Made by a program: the position numbers and the translations under genes. From assembly GCA_023846275.1 (NCBI GenBank), contig JAIUJO010000147.1:1063471-1127470 (forward strand): DNA of 64,000 nucleotides, read 5' to 3'. Below are positions 23,331 through 37,104 of the stretch, piece after piece. The DNA is from Vanilla planifolia (Eukaryota; Streptophyta; Magnoliopsida; Asparagales; Orchidaceae). The first letter of the stretch is position 1. Each line of letters begins with the position of its first letter. Under the pieces are notes generated by a model. It saw only the letters and a list, made by a program, of their open reading frames with translations, was not told the DNA's origin and searched no databases.

Positions 23331-25640
23331 TTTAGTATTTGTTTATTTATAAAAACATAGATATGTGTTGACATATCTTTTATGTAGTTATAGATGTTGT
23401 AGATTTTTCCTTTAAGCCTCTTAAAGTTAAATATATTTTATGTATTATTATATTTTTATTTCATTTATATATATTCCCAATGGTATGGAAATTTTTAATT
23501 TTTGTTATGAACATTTTTTTGTCTATATAATATTTTTTTTATTTTCATTACATAGTGTCCTAATATTCAATTATTATGATAGTTTGTGTTGACATATTAT
23601 AAATTTAAAGGTGATTAATTTAGAAGAATTATTTTCAATAGATCGATAATTTATTTTCATACAATTTAAAAGTTTTTACAAAAGGAAATTTTTTTTGTAC
23701 AACTTTTAGATTTGTTTTGGTAGCAAAGATACAAATATTGAATTACAAATACTTTTTTCGGTAAACATTTTAGAGACAATGCTTTTGTGGTTTTTATTAT
23801 TTTATTTTTTTAATTTATTTCTATTTTTGTAAATAATTTATACAACTTTTATAACTTATTTTTGTAACTAAACTTTAAAATTATAAAGCATTTATCATTT
23901 AGATGATCATTTTAGCATAATTTAATATTTTTTCTTTATCATGTTAACTATTGTTGTCATGCTACAAGAAAGCTCAATAAATATTTTGTTGTATTATTTA
24001 CTTCTGTTATAAAATTTCTTTTAGTCTCTTAAGTATAGTTTTATTGTATTGTTATATTTTCTTAGAAACGAATCTTATCTGCGAATTTGTGTAACCTTGT
24101 TGGAGGTTTGTTCTGGAATTTTTTAAAATTTAATTTTTTTTCTCTATTGATTTTCTAATTAAATACTTTTCATTACACACAAATTGTTTTTATGGTTGTA
24201 TTTTATGATAATGTATTATTAAAATTTTATAGACATCTTATTAATTGTTTCCAATATTCAGCAATCTAAATGATTGATTATTTTGTTCCCTTTAACTGCT
24301 TTTACTAACTTAGGAATTTTGCATTAATACAAGATTTTATATTGCTTTTATAAATCTAATGTTCTTTTTCAAAAATGTTTTGTTTTGTGTTGCTACATAG
24401 CTAAATCTTGTTTTTTTAGTTAGAACAAAATTTTTTTTCCTATATATTTGTTGTGTATTACACAAACATATTTAGCAAATTGAAAATATAGTAAAAGCTA
24501 TTATTCAAATATTTTACATTAATAGTTGAATATTTAAAATAAGTACTTAGCTTGATGATTTCATTTATTTAAACCCTTTAAAATTTATTCTATTTATGCT
24601 CCTCTCATTTATGTTCTACCTGTTTTAAAAGCTTTTAGTGCAAAATGGAAATCAAATATTTAAATATTTTAAACTTTATGTATAATATGTTAATAAATAT
24701 TTCCTTTATTAATTGAAATATATTAAATATGAATTACGAATAAAAAATTACATAAAAATGAATAATGTAAAATCTTTATGGTAATTAGAAAATGTCTAAT
24801 TTTCTAGATAATTGCAAAACTTTTTAAAAGACATTTCATTATTATGTGAGCATTGTTTGCTTATTAGTATAAAGGAAATATAACTATGAAGGAACCATAT
24901 TTTAAAAAATCATTCAATTTAACTAAAATTATAAAAGAACTATTATTGGAAAAGAGCTCCATAATGCATTTTGAGAGATATATTGAAATTATTAATAACA
25001 TACAAAATAGACAAAATTTTATGTCATTAGTAATATAGGAAACTTAAAATGTTCAAAATAAATGTATGATATGGGAAAAATAAATTTGCATGTAATTGTA
25101 AACTATAAAATTTTTAAAATATAAATAAACAAATTTTTATAAAATTAAATTAAAGATGTAAAATGCAACACCTAATATTTAAAAATGTACAAAACAATGT
25201 GCCATTTAATTTTACGAGAGAGTATAACTTACCAAATTACAAAAAAAATTGAATGAAAAAAGAGAACATATTAAATATTACAATACAAAATAATGTCCGT
25301 ATATTTGATAAACTAAGAGTTTAAATTCTCAAAAAAATATTCAATTAACAAAATATACAAATATTAAGAATACTTTTATGGATTTCCAATTAAGCAAATT
25401 TTAGTATATATGCTATTACATAAGAAAAATAAAAAATACTTAGCACAGGTTGAAATCGTATTATAAAAGCTTGTACCCTACCTAACAACATGCAAAACAA
25501 TGTTCCAATAAACATTTAAACCATTAATCAAATGTAGATGTTGTTGTCGTATAATATATGTCTTAATTTAGTAACATCACCTCTTCTAAAAAAAAGTGAT
25601 GAAACAAAGATAGTGACAACCCTTCCAAAAATACATTACA
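23331..25640. other. Extremely AT-rich unassigned stretch
   Basis: The stretch is dominated by runs of A and T with no supported frame. Occasional fragments recall the satellite in one or other orientation, but I could not align a full monomer. It may be heavily eroded satellite or the remains of another element. Confidence 0.4.
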
Positions 25641-28600
25641 AGCTTGGTTAGGTACCCCAATAAAAAATCAATGTGACATAAAGTTCATATGATTGCAGAT
25701 TGTGATTTACATTGTAATATAACTAAACTGGAGGCAAAAATTTTAAGAAATTAGATAAATTTCTAGTGAAAGTTGTATTCAAAAATATTAAGTTGTTCGA
25801 GTGGAACATCCTTAATCAATAAATCAAATATGAATTCAAATGCATTGTAAACTTTACCAAAAATATAAAAAAATAAAAATATAAAAATAAATATTTAATT
25901 AGTTAGAGTTAATTAAGGCAAGTCCACTAATGTTTTTTTTGTCTCTATTAGATCTCATTTAGAAATATTGCAAAGCAAGAAAGTAAAAAAAACATAAATA
26001 ATAACAAATTATTCTTTCAATATCAACTATATGTATGTTATAACTGAAGAGAGAAAAATTAAAGTAATGTAATATAACCAAATCAATGGGATGTAATCCT
26101 CACATGAGATGACAAATAGAGTTTCTTTGAAATTTAAAGAAGTCGAAGCACAAAAGCTTAAGAAATGATACAAATGCAATGGAAGGCTATATCTGAACAT
26201 ACCAAAAGAGGTTGTGTGTAATGTCATCATCCATTAATACAAGTATGACTTGGAATATATTGTAAGTTACTCCAAAAACTTGAAGACTTAAATATTTAAA
26301 TATAAAAAATGAATTTTTATTTTATTCATGCACATTTAGATGTGCATAATGATGTTTGTTTCCAAGCAATTGGACACAATTTGGAATCACTACCAATTAC
26401 AAAAAAATTAACATAAATAATAATAAATTATTTATTTTTTATTTAGTAAATATATAATAAAGCAATAATCAAATAAAGTAAAGTAGTGTAATATAAATAA
26501 ATGATAATACAACTAAATCTATGTAAAAATTTATTGAAATGAGATAAATTATATAGAAATGTAGCTTTCCAAGATATTAAGATGATTATGTGGAACAATC
26601 TCGATCATCAAATTAGGTAGAAATTAAAATGACTCGAAAAATAAAACAAACCTATTAAAAAATAATTAAGCAAATAAAAATAACTATTTAATTCGATAAA
26701 GCTCACTGAGACTAATTTAATGATGCTTGTTTCATGTTGATTAGCCTTGCTTTCAATCATACAAATTATAAAGATAAACAAGTACAAATAAACATAAATT
26801 ATTATTATAATTCTAAGAAAATATATACTAAAGAATAAATAACATAAATTGAAGGAATTTAACATAAGAAAAAGAAAACATGTAAATGTCACATGAGAGA
26901 ATAATTATATTTAAAAAATAATATAACAAAACCATAGCAAAAAGAAACTTGAAAAAATAATACAAATATTAAGGGAAGGTTATATTGCATGTTACTAACG
27001 AGATTAAGTGTAACATCCTCGATCATCAAATAAGGTAGGAATCAAAATATCTCAAAGTTTTAAAATGATATTTAATTTGATATTGCTCTGTGTGATGGGT
27101 GAAGTGACATTTGCTTTGTCTCCATTGGACATCATTTAGAGATATTGGACATTTCAAAGGAAGGCTGCAATTTAAGAAACCAAGGACATTGAAGGAATAA
27201 TTTTCGACTGTAATATTATGCAAAAATAAAACTCTCTTAAAGAATGCCATAATAATAGAAAATTAAACATTGAAAAATAAAAAAATAATTTAATTTGATC
27301 CATGGCAACATTAACAACTGTTATTTAACCTCCATAAGACTTTATTTCAAAACACTATGAATTAAATAAGTAAATAAACACAAATAATAATAAATATATT
27401 TTTAAAATTATTAAAGTTGAAATAAGATAAATTTAAGATATATAATATAAAAAAATTTTAGTGATGCAATGGTGAAATGAGAAGTGAAATAGAGCTTCAA
27501 ATTGAACCAAAAGACTTGGTGAAATAAGCTAAATTGTATGCGAATTCTATGTTCCAAAATACTAAGGAGATCGAGTCCAACTCCATAATCATCAACATGA
27601 GCATGAAATAAAATATCTCATAAAACATGCTAAAAATTGAAAAACTTAAATAAAAAATAAAACTAAATATTTAATTAATAAAACATGTTTAGATAGGTAC
27701 AATGATGTTTGTTTCTTACCAATTCAACATAATTTCGAATTTCCAACAATTAATAAAGAAAATGAGAATAAATAATATCAAACTTTTATTTTTATATTTA
27801 GTAAATATATAACAATGATGTATTGAGATAAACTAAGGCAGTGTGATATGAACAAATGAACAAGTTGTAAGATCGCGAGGTGAGAATTAGAGTTTGATAG
27901 TTACATACTAAATAAAATCAACAAATTTAAAGAAAAGAGATGAATTACATAAGATAGTTTCCTTCTAAGATGTTAAGAAGATCAAACATAACCATCTTGA
28001 TCATTAAATCAGATACAAATCTAAAAAAATAAAAAAAAAATTAAAAATGTCAAAATGATTATTTATTTGATAAAGATTATCGAGAATAGTTGAATAATGT
28101 TTGTTTTATGTTGATTAATCCTATTTTAAATTACTAAATAAGCTGAAATAAACGTGAATTATTTTTATAATTGAAAATAAACATATATTAATGTTGAAAC
28201 ACAATAAAATGAAGAAATTTAAAATAAATAAATAAAAAACAAGTAAAGGTCACAGAAGACAATAGTAGGATTTACATAGTAATATAAGCAAATCGTAGCA
28301 CAAAAACTGAAAAAATGAGATAAATATTATAGAAAAGTTGTTTTTGAAGTTACTAAGATGGTTGGGTTTGATATCCTCGATAATCAAATAAGGTGTGAAC
28401 TAAAATGTCTCATAACTTTGAAATGAATATTTAATTAGAAAGAGCTTATTGAGATGTGTCCAATTATATTTGTTTCATCTCCATTAGACGTTATTTGGAA
28501 CTGTTAGGTATTAAAAATTAAATGACTAGAAATAATAAAAAACTTATTATTTCAATACAACAAAAAAAGTGAAAGTTTTGAAGAAGTCAAAAAATTTGTA

Positions 28601-28800
28601 AATGAAATTAAAATTAAACAATAATAGAGAGATGAAGTGTGACATTGTCTATCACAAATTTCTTACAATCAAAATATCTCATAAAACTTGCAAAAAGCAT
28701 ATGAAAAAATAATTTTTAAAAATAAAGAAATATTTCATTAATGTGAGTCTCTCAAGATGAGCCCAACAATGATTTTTCATGACAATTGAACAATTTTTGG
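25640..28800 (-). repeat. Satellite array, - orientation block
   Basis: About seven to eight monomers read as the reverse complement of the main array. The landmark reading aacatcctcgatcatcaaat on the + strand, or its variants, recurs near 25,805, 26,220, 26,595, 27,013, 27,575, 27,978, 28,372 and 28,640. Spacings are 415, 375, 418, 562, 403, 394 and 268. The reverse complement of the CTCATCTCGATGAGCTC box also recurs, for example aaagctcactgagac near 26,698 and agagcttattgagatg near 28,441. The short - strand frames here (26,027-26,230; 26,608-26,892; 27,026-27,250) sit inside monomers and are not genes. Confidence 0.8.
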
Positions 28801-31800
28801 ATAGATAAAGCAAACATCGTTATAGTCAACATAGTGAGCTTTACATTAACATATATTTCTTTTCACACTTTTTTAAATATTACATTTTCTAATACTTTGG
28901 CACAATTTATGAGACATTTCGATTTATAACTTATTTAATGACTGAGTATGTTATGCTTTATCTCCTCAACATCTTTGAGTCATACTTTCCTAAACAATTT
29001 ATCTCATTTTTAGGAATATTTTGTTTTGATTTTGTTGTATTACTATTTAACTATTACTTTTTTGTAATGAGACCATTACATACCTTTGATTTGATTATTT
29101 TATTATACTTCTATTTATCATTCAAGCTTTATCATGTTTTTACTTGTTATTATAATTATAATTAATTATTATTTATGCTTATTTGCTTAGAAAATTTCTC
29201 GTAATTTGAAACAAGCTTTTATTGAGATAAGAAGATGTCGTTAATTTTTTTAAGAAATTATTTAGAATTAAATATTAAATTTAAAATTTTAAAATAGTTT
29301 TTTCTAATGTTTTGGTATGCTTTATAAGTAATTTCAATTCATACTTAATTTGATGTTGAGGATGTTAGATTTAATCCCCTTAGTTTCTTTGATTATAATT
29401 CTCCTATATAATTTATACCATTTCTTAAGATTTTTCAATTTTATTTTGTTATATTATTATAAAACTTTTATCTCATATCATATGAGTTTTACATTACTTT
29501 GGTTTTATTGTTTTTGATTTTCTTTAGTTTATCTTATTTTCCATTTAATATAAAATTATTTTATATTAAAATATTTTTTTATTCTTATTTACTTTGATAA
29601 CTAATTATTTGTATTGAGATTTAATAGACATCATTGAACAAATCTAAATGAGATATATGTTATTTATAATTTGTTTTAATATTTTTTCTTTAGTATTGGC
29701 ATATTTTATAAGGCATTATCAGTCATACCTTATTGAAGATTAAGATTGTTACAGTTAATCTCCTTAATATACTAGAATGGAATAATGTCATATAAATATA
29801 TTATTTTTTGAAGATTTTGTTTTAATTTCATTATATTGTTATGAAGCTCTTATTCTCTACTCATTTGTCCATTTCATCGCTTTGAATTAGTTATACTACA
29901 TTACTTCAATTTACCTTATTTTAACTTTCATATATATTTTCGTAGTATTATAATAGTAATTTATTATTTTTGTGCTTTTTTTACTTTTGTAATTCGTAAA
30001 AACTCAACCAGAACTAATGGAGAAAAATGTCATAGGACTGATTTGAAGAGATCTATCAAACAAATTTTTTTTTTATATTTCTAAATATTTTAATTTCATA
30101 ATTTTCTACACTTTTTATGAGTTATTATGATTTGTACCTCATTTGATGATAGAGGATACAACACTTTATTTCCTTAGTATAATTGAATGTAATTTTCTTA
30201 TAGAATTTTTCTTATTTTATCAATTCTTTTGTTTTGGTTTAGTTATGTTGCTACTTAACTCTAAATATTGTGTCGTTTGATATTTACGTCGCTTTGATTT
30301 GGTTGCACTGCATTACTTCATTTAACTTATTTTAGATTTAATATGAGTTTACTTAAATATTATATTGTTGATTTGATATTATTATACTTATTTACTTTTG
30401 TAATGTTAAATTTAATTTAACATTCAACTTTGTATTTTTGATCATTATATTTCTTAGAATTTTTTCAATTTTAAGAGACATTTCGATTTATGCTTAACTT
30501 GATGTTTGGGTTGCTACACTCGATCTCCTTAAAATCTTTTAATGCAACTTTTTTGTACGATTTGTCTTATTTCTTCCAATGTTTTCTCTTTAATTTTGTT
30601 ATATTACTATGCAACTCTAAATATGCTTTTTCTTGATCTTTGCATCCTTTCAATATTTTTGTATTATGTTTCTTGCATTTTTCTAAGTTTAAATTTAATG
30701 TTCATTCAGTTAATAATAATAAATATTTTTTATTATTTTTTTTACTTTTGTAAATCTAAGCAGTTATAAATGAGGTATGATCAAGACTAAACAAACATCG
30801 ATGCAATCATCTTAATGAGCTCTATGAAAAAAATATTCATTTTTTGGTCAAAATATTTTAATTCTTGGGTTTTTGGCATAATTTACAAAATGTTTTAATT
30901 CATACCAAAATTGATGATCAACAATATTCCACTTGATCCAATTAGTGCCTTGGAATATAATTTCCCCACAAAATTTGTCTAAACTACTCAAATTTTTTGA
31001 TTTATTTTAGCTATATAACTAAGAAACTTTAAATCTTCTCTCTAGTGACTTCTACATTACTTTGATTTTATTAAATTATAATATTTTAATTATCATTTTT
31101 TTTCAATTTATTTATTTTACTTATTAAAATAATATTTTATTAGATTTTTTACATCATTTCTTTCTTAATGCTCACTAATTTGATACGTGGTCCAATGAAA
31201 AAAGAGCAAACTTTATGAGGCTTGAGTTGGTGAGATCTATCATGTTAAATATTTAATTTTACAATTTAAGATTTTTTTTGTAAAGTTTTGGCTTTCTTTA
31301 CAAGATATATTGATTTATAGCTTATTTTATGAGTTACAATGTTACACTCAATCTCCAAAGTATCTTGGAATGCAAATTTATGGTACTCTTTATATCATTT
31401 CTTTAAATGTCTTGTTATGATTTGGTTATGTTACCAAATCCTAATTTTTACTTAGGTGAATTTTACATCACTTTGATTTAGTTATATTATATTGCTTTAA
31501 TTTTTTTTTTCATTTATAACATTCATTTAATTAATATTAATATATTAATTTTTTATTAATTATGCTTATGTACATTGTAACTTGTAATAATTGCTAATAA
31601 GATCTAAGGGAGATAAAACAACCATTGTTGGACACATTTTGATAGGCTTTATAGAATTAAACTTTTATTTTTTGTATTTTTGATATTTTGTTTTAAATGG
31701 ATTTGGCTTGATTTAAGAGATATTTAAGTTTATACCAATTTTTATGATCGAGGATGTTACACTTAATCTTTTTAGGGCCTTGTAATGCAATGTTTTCATA

Positions 31801-34800
31801 CAAATGATCTTATTTCTATAAATTTTCCTTTCTATTTTGCTTATATGCTATGAAACTTAAAAAAACTCCTCTTGTGTGAGCTATACATTAAATTGATTTA
31901 GTTAAATTATAATGCTCAAATTTATATCATTTTAGCTTCCATATATATATATTTACTTAATATAAAAATAACAATTTGTAATTGTTTATGATTATTAACT
32001 ATTATATTTCGTAGTAATTTAAAATGAGTCTTTTTGAAAAGCAAGAAACTTCTTTATACCAATCTTGACTACCTTTATCAAATTAAATATTCATTATTTA
32101 TATTTTAAAATATTTTTATATTTTAGAATTTCAATTTGGGCACAATTCAGTGATTGATTATATTATTCTCCATCTCCTTAGTACTTTAGAACACAACTCT
32201 GTTGTAGAACTTATCCCATTGCTACAATTTTTTTCTATTACTTTGTAAGCTTAAAACTCATGTGTTGTGAACGTTACATTGCTTTGATTTAGTTATATCA
32301 TATGCTTTAATTTATCTTATATCTAGTTCGTAATATTTTTGCTTAATTTTAAGATATTATTCTATTGTTTGTTTTTCTTATTTTATGTTGTAATTCCAAT
32401 TAATTCCAAACATCGTTATAATGAGATGAAACAATCATTGTTGGAGTTGATTATATGAGCATTGTCTAAAAACTTTCTTTTTTATATTTTTAAAAAAAAG
32501 TATTTTTAGCACTTTATAAGTGATTTTGATTCGTAATTAATTTGATCAAGAATGTTGAACTCAATCTGTCTCTTATTTTGTAATGCAACTTTCTTTTATA
32601 ATTTATCTCATTTCTTCATAGATTTTGATTTTTTCCATTATATTAATTTGTAACTCTAAATATCCATTAGTATGAAGTTTTCATTGTTTTGATTTAGTTA
32701 CATTAGATTGATACAACTTATCTCATTCAAGCTATAATATATATATATAGTTAATATTTAAAAAATATATTTTTATGTTTTTTTTTTTGTAATTCATGAT
32801 ATTTTCAAAAGTTGTTTGATACAAACAAAACAACCATCATTAGACTCACCTCATTAAGAACTTTCAACTAAATATTTATTCTTCAATTTATTAATATTAA
32901 AATTCTTCCTGTAATTTTTTTCATCGAATGAGAAATTTTTATTCATATCTAATTTGAATATTGATGAAGTTGGAAAATAAGTTTTTAGTAACTTGATGAT
33001 TTGGTGATTAATGATTGATGATTGATGGTTGGAGTTGTCTTAATGAACTCTAGCTAAATGTCAATTTTTATATTTATATATATTTTACATTTAAAGAAGT
33101 TTGAATTTTTTATAATGACCACTTATGGTGCTTGATTCAATGATACAAGATAGTATATCGATCTCCTTAATAACTTAGAATACAACTTTTTCATAAAAGT
33201 TAGCTTATTTTATAAAGTTTTCTCATTGATTTGGTTATAATACTTTGTCGCTTTTAATCTTCTAACATGTGAACCTTGCATTGCTTTGATTGGTTATATT
33301 ATAATTCTTCAATTTATGTCATTACAACATTAATATCTTTTTACATATATTAAAATCAATATTTATTCATATTAACCCGTATGTAATTTGATAATTTGTA
33401 GGAATTCCAAACAACATATGACATGGATCAAATAAAAATTATTAGAATCATTTCAAAGACTTCAATCCAAATTAAATATTAATTAATATTTTAAAATATT
33501 GTTTCTTTGTTTTGGCAAACTTTAAGAGACATTTTAATTCACCTTATTTGTCGATCTTCATAGTATCTTAGAATCTAACGTTTGCACACAATTTATCTAC
33601 TTAAAAAATATTTCTCTGACTTTATTATATTACTATGTAATTCTTAATATTCTATCGTCTAACCTCTACAAGTCTTTAAGTTTGACATATTACATTGATT
33701 CAATTTCTCACATTTAAATATTGATATATATTTACTTCAAATTAAAATAATAATTTGTTATTTATGCTTATTTATTTTTAGAGTATATAGTAATTCAAAA
33801 TAATATCTAATCAAGACAAAAAAATGTCATTAAACGCATCTCATTTACCTATATAAAATAAAATGCTAACTTTTAAATTTAAATATTTTTTCATTTAGTT
33901 TTGGGCTCTTTATGAGTCATTTTGATTCATAACTAATGTGATGACGGTGGTTGGGACACTCAATCTTCTTAGTGCCTTGGAGTATAACTATCCCACAAAA
34001 TTCATCTAACTTCTTCAAATTGTATGCTTTGATTTATTTATTTTGTAATCTAACTCTTAATTTGATATATAAAAAATTAAAAGTGATATAAATATAATTT
34101 TATCTTTAATATATATTTAATTTATATGTAAATGATAATTTATTCTCTTTTTTCTTATTAGTTTTGGTAATTTGTAGAAATTCTAAATGAGGCATAATGG
34201 AAATAAAACAATGTCTTCAAAATATGCGTAAAGGAGCTCTACAAAATTAAATATTTTATTTTTTTATATTTCTAAATTTTTTAACTTCTATAGTTTTGGC
34301 ATAATTTAAGCTACATTTGTATTTCTACCAAATTTAAAGGACAAGTTCTTACACCTTAGATCATTAGTATCCTAAAAAGTTTCAACTTTATTTGGTGATA
34401 TTACTTTGTTACTGTAGATCTTCTATCATGTGACTTTTACATTGCTTTTGTTTGATTTTTTTTTTCAATTAATGTTATTTAAAACTCAATATATGTTTCA
34501 ATTTATGTTAAAATATTAAACTAGTACTTTTAATCTAATTTATAAGGAAATTTTTTATTATTTCAAACCAGGTCAAATTGAGACTTGACAAATGTGTTTG
34601 GATTGATCTTAATGAGCTCTATCTAACTAAATATTAATTTTAAAATCTCTAAATATTTTTATTTTCTTGGGTTTTGGCTTACTTTATGAGGCATATCAAT
34701 TGGTACAAAATTTGTTGATCAAGGATGTTGCATCCGATCTCCTTAATATATCAGAGTGCAACATTCCTATATATTTTAAAATTATATTCAATTATTTTAT

Positions 34801-36263
34801 TATGTTTTGCTTTTCTACTATTCAAATCTAAATTTTCCCTTATGTAACCTTTACATGTCTTTTATTTGGCTATATTATACTACTTAAATTTAATTATTTT
34901 AGCTTTAATATATATCCTTATTTTTAAGATTAACGTTTCTTATTTATGCTCATTTGATTTGTTAATGTGCTTAAATTTTGAGTTAGGTGTGCTTGAGACA
35001 ATAAATGTCATAGGACTCATCTCAATGATATTTATAACGTTAAATTTCTTTATTTTTCTACATTTAAATATTTTATTTTGTAGGATTTCTTAAAACTTTG
35101 CCAGGTACATCTTTTCATATCTTATTTAATGGTCAAGGTTGCAACTATCAAAGTCCTTACTATCTTGGAAAGGAATTTTGGATGTAGAAATTGTCTCATT
35201 TTTACAAAATTTGGCTTTTATTTTGTTAAATTACTATGCTACTCTGATTCTCCTCTCGTGTGGCACATACCTCACATTGATTTAGTTGTATTATAATACT
35301 TAAATTTAAGTCTTTTTAACTTTAATATATCATTTCCAAACATTAAAATGATAATTTATTATTCTTAATGCTTATTTACTCTTCTTCTTTCAAAATTACA
35401 AACTATGCCTATTCAAGATAAAAAACCATCACTCAACTCTTTTCAACTTGCCCTATCCAAAAATGTATTTTTTTTAATATTTTTAAATACTTTATTTTCT
35501 ATTGTTTTGAATTTCTTTATGTGGCATTTTTGTTTGTGAATACTTTGATTGTTGAGGATAATACATTCAATCTTCATAGTATCTTTAATTTGAATCTTCT
35601 AATGCAATTATTCTCATTTCATTGAAGTTATTACATTCATTTTGTTATACTAAAATGAAGGCCTAATTCTCCACTCGGGTGACCTTTACAACACATTAAA
35701 TTTGTTGCATTACATTGTCTTAATTTATATCATTTGATGTTTAAAATAAATTTGTAAAATAATGGTTTTTTAAGAGTGCGATTTGATCGAGATGAAATAG
35801 GCATTGTTTGACTCGACGTGATTTATCAAATTAAATATAGATTTTTATAATTTTTTAAATTATTAATATTTTGGCACATATAACTAGGCATATCGATTTG
35901 TACATTATTTCAAGTTAGATGTCAAGTTTATCTTATTGTAACTTTATTGTATATTTACTTAATATTAAACTCTTCTTGATGAGCTTTATTTGAATTAAAT
36001 GTTAACTTTGTATATTTAGATTATTTTTCATTAGTCTTGTGATGCTTTGAAAGAATTTTGGATTTTATGATGTTTAAGTATTAATGATGCTATGATCGAT
36101 CTCCTTAGAATCTTTGAAAACCATTTTTCTCATAAAATTGTCTTGTTTTGAACTTTGTTACATTGATTTGGTTCCTTTATTGTGTAAGTCCTCATCTTTC
36201 CCTACGTGATCTTTGCATAGAGTTTTTATTATTACATTGCATTCGTTTAGCACATATTTAGTC

Positions 36264-36266
<3 letters not shown>

Positions 36267-36339
<73 letters not shown>
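36267..36339. repeat. (TA)n microsatellite, about 36 units
   Basis: This is an uninterrupted TA run of about 72 bases. It lies exactly where a normal satellite monomer has its short tatatatttacttaatatt box, because the flanks continue in monomer phase (tttagtctatt before, ttaaaatcaaaataataat after). It therefore looks like an expansion born inside one monomer. A 70-codon frame across it (36,213-36,425) translates to repeated Tyr-Ile and is not a gene. Confidence 0.95.
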
Positions 36340-36342
<3 letters not shown>

Positions 36343-36756
36343 AAATCAAAATAATAATCTATTATTATTTATGCTTGTATACTTTTGAAATTCATAGTGA
36401 TTGTAGTGATTTGTATTCAAGATGAAATAAATATTATGGAGCTCATCTTAACGAGTTCTGTCTATTATAAAATTAACTTTTAAAACATAATAGTTTTTTT
36501 TTGTTTTCGTATATTTTACAAGTCATTTTGATTAATATTTGATTTTCGAATAGGGGATGTTAAACTTAATCTCTTTAGTATCTTAAAATGCAAATTTTCT
36601 ATAAAATTTATCTAATTTTTCAAATTGTTTACTATGATTTTGTTATATTATAGTGTTACTCTAAATAGCCTCTAGTGTGACAAATACATTACATTGAATT
36701 AGTTTTGTTATATTTCATCAATTGATCTTATTTTAAGTTTAATATATGTATTTGGT

Positions 36757-37104
36757 ATATATTAAAATATTAATTTGTTCTTTTTCACTTAGGTACTTCC
36801 TTATAATTTATTATCTAATTAAATATTCATTTCTATGTTTTTCAAATATTTTTTGCAGTTCTATCAACTTATGAAACATTTTAATTCATATAGGATATGA
36901 AGTTTGATCATGTAATGCATAATGCATTCAAATTTCTTTTGATTTGGTTAAATTAAAATGAAATTATAAATCTCTCACAATGTGACCTTTACATCACTTC
37001 GATTTAGCAATATTATATTGTTTTAGTTTTTTAAATGCTACTTTAATTCATATTTACTTAATAATTTTGAAATACAAATTTATTATTATTTTTAGTTATA
37101 TTAC
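36757..37104 (+). repeat. Extra copy of one variant monomer, equivalent to 38,870-39,200
   Basis: This segment closely matches 38,870-39,200 and 54,650-54,970, including the diagnostic tgatcatgtaatgcataatg stretch (36,907; 38,016+1,000 in the equivalent monomer near 39,015; a single-base variant near 54,777). The variant lacks the usual gatgttacactcgatctcc box and is shorter than average. Upstream of 36,757 the similarity falls back to the general satellite level. At 37,091-37,104 it switches out of register into the sequence that starts the 15.75-kb duplication. Confidence 0.7.

Noticed and set aside
26608..26892. 94-codon - strand frame rich in Ile, Tyr, Phe and Leu, looking like membrane segments
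   Set aside because: It lies inside satellite monomers. AT-rich DNA gives hydrophobic translations by composition alone, and the frame is not kept in neighbouring monomers.
25640..28800. CRISPR-like regular spacing of a short repeated box
   Set aside because: The spacing is about 400 bp, the intervening DNA is itself homologous between units, and this is a satellite array.
36213..36425. 70-codon + strand frame with a long Tyr-Ile repeat
   Set aside because: It is the translation of the (TA)n microsatellite and has no other coding features.
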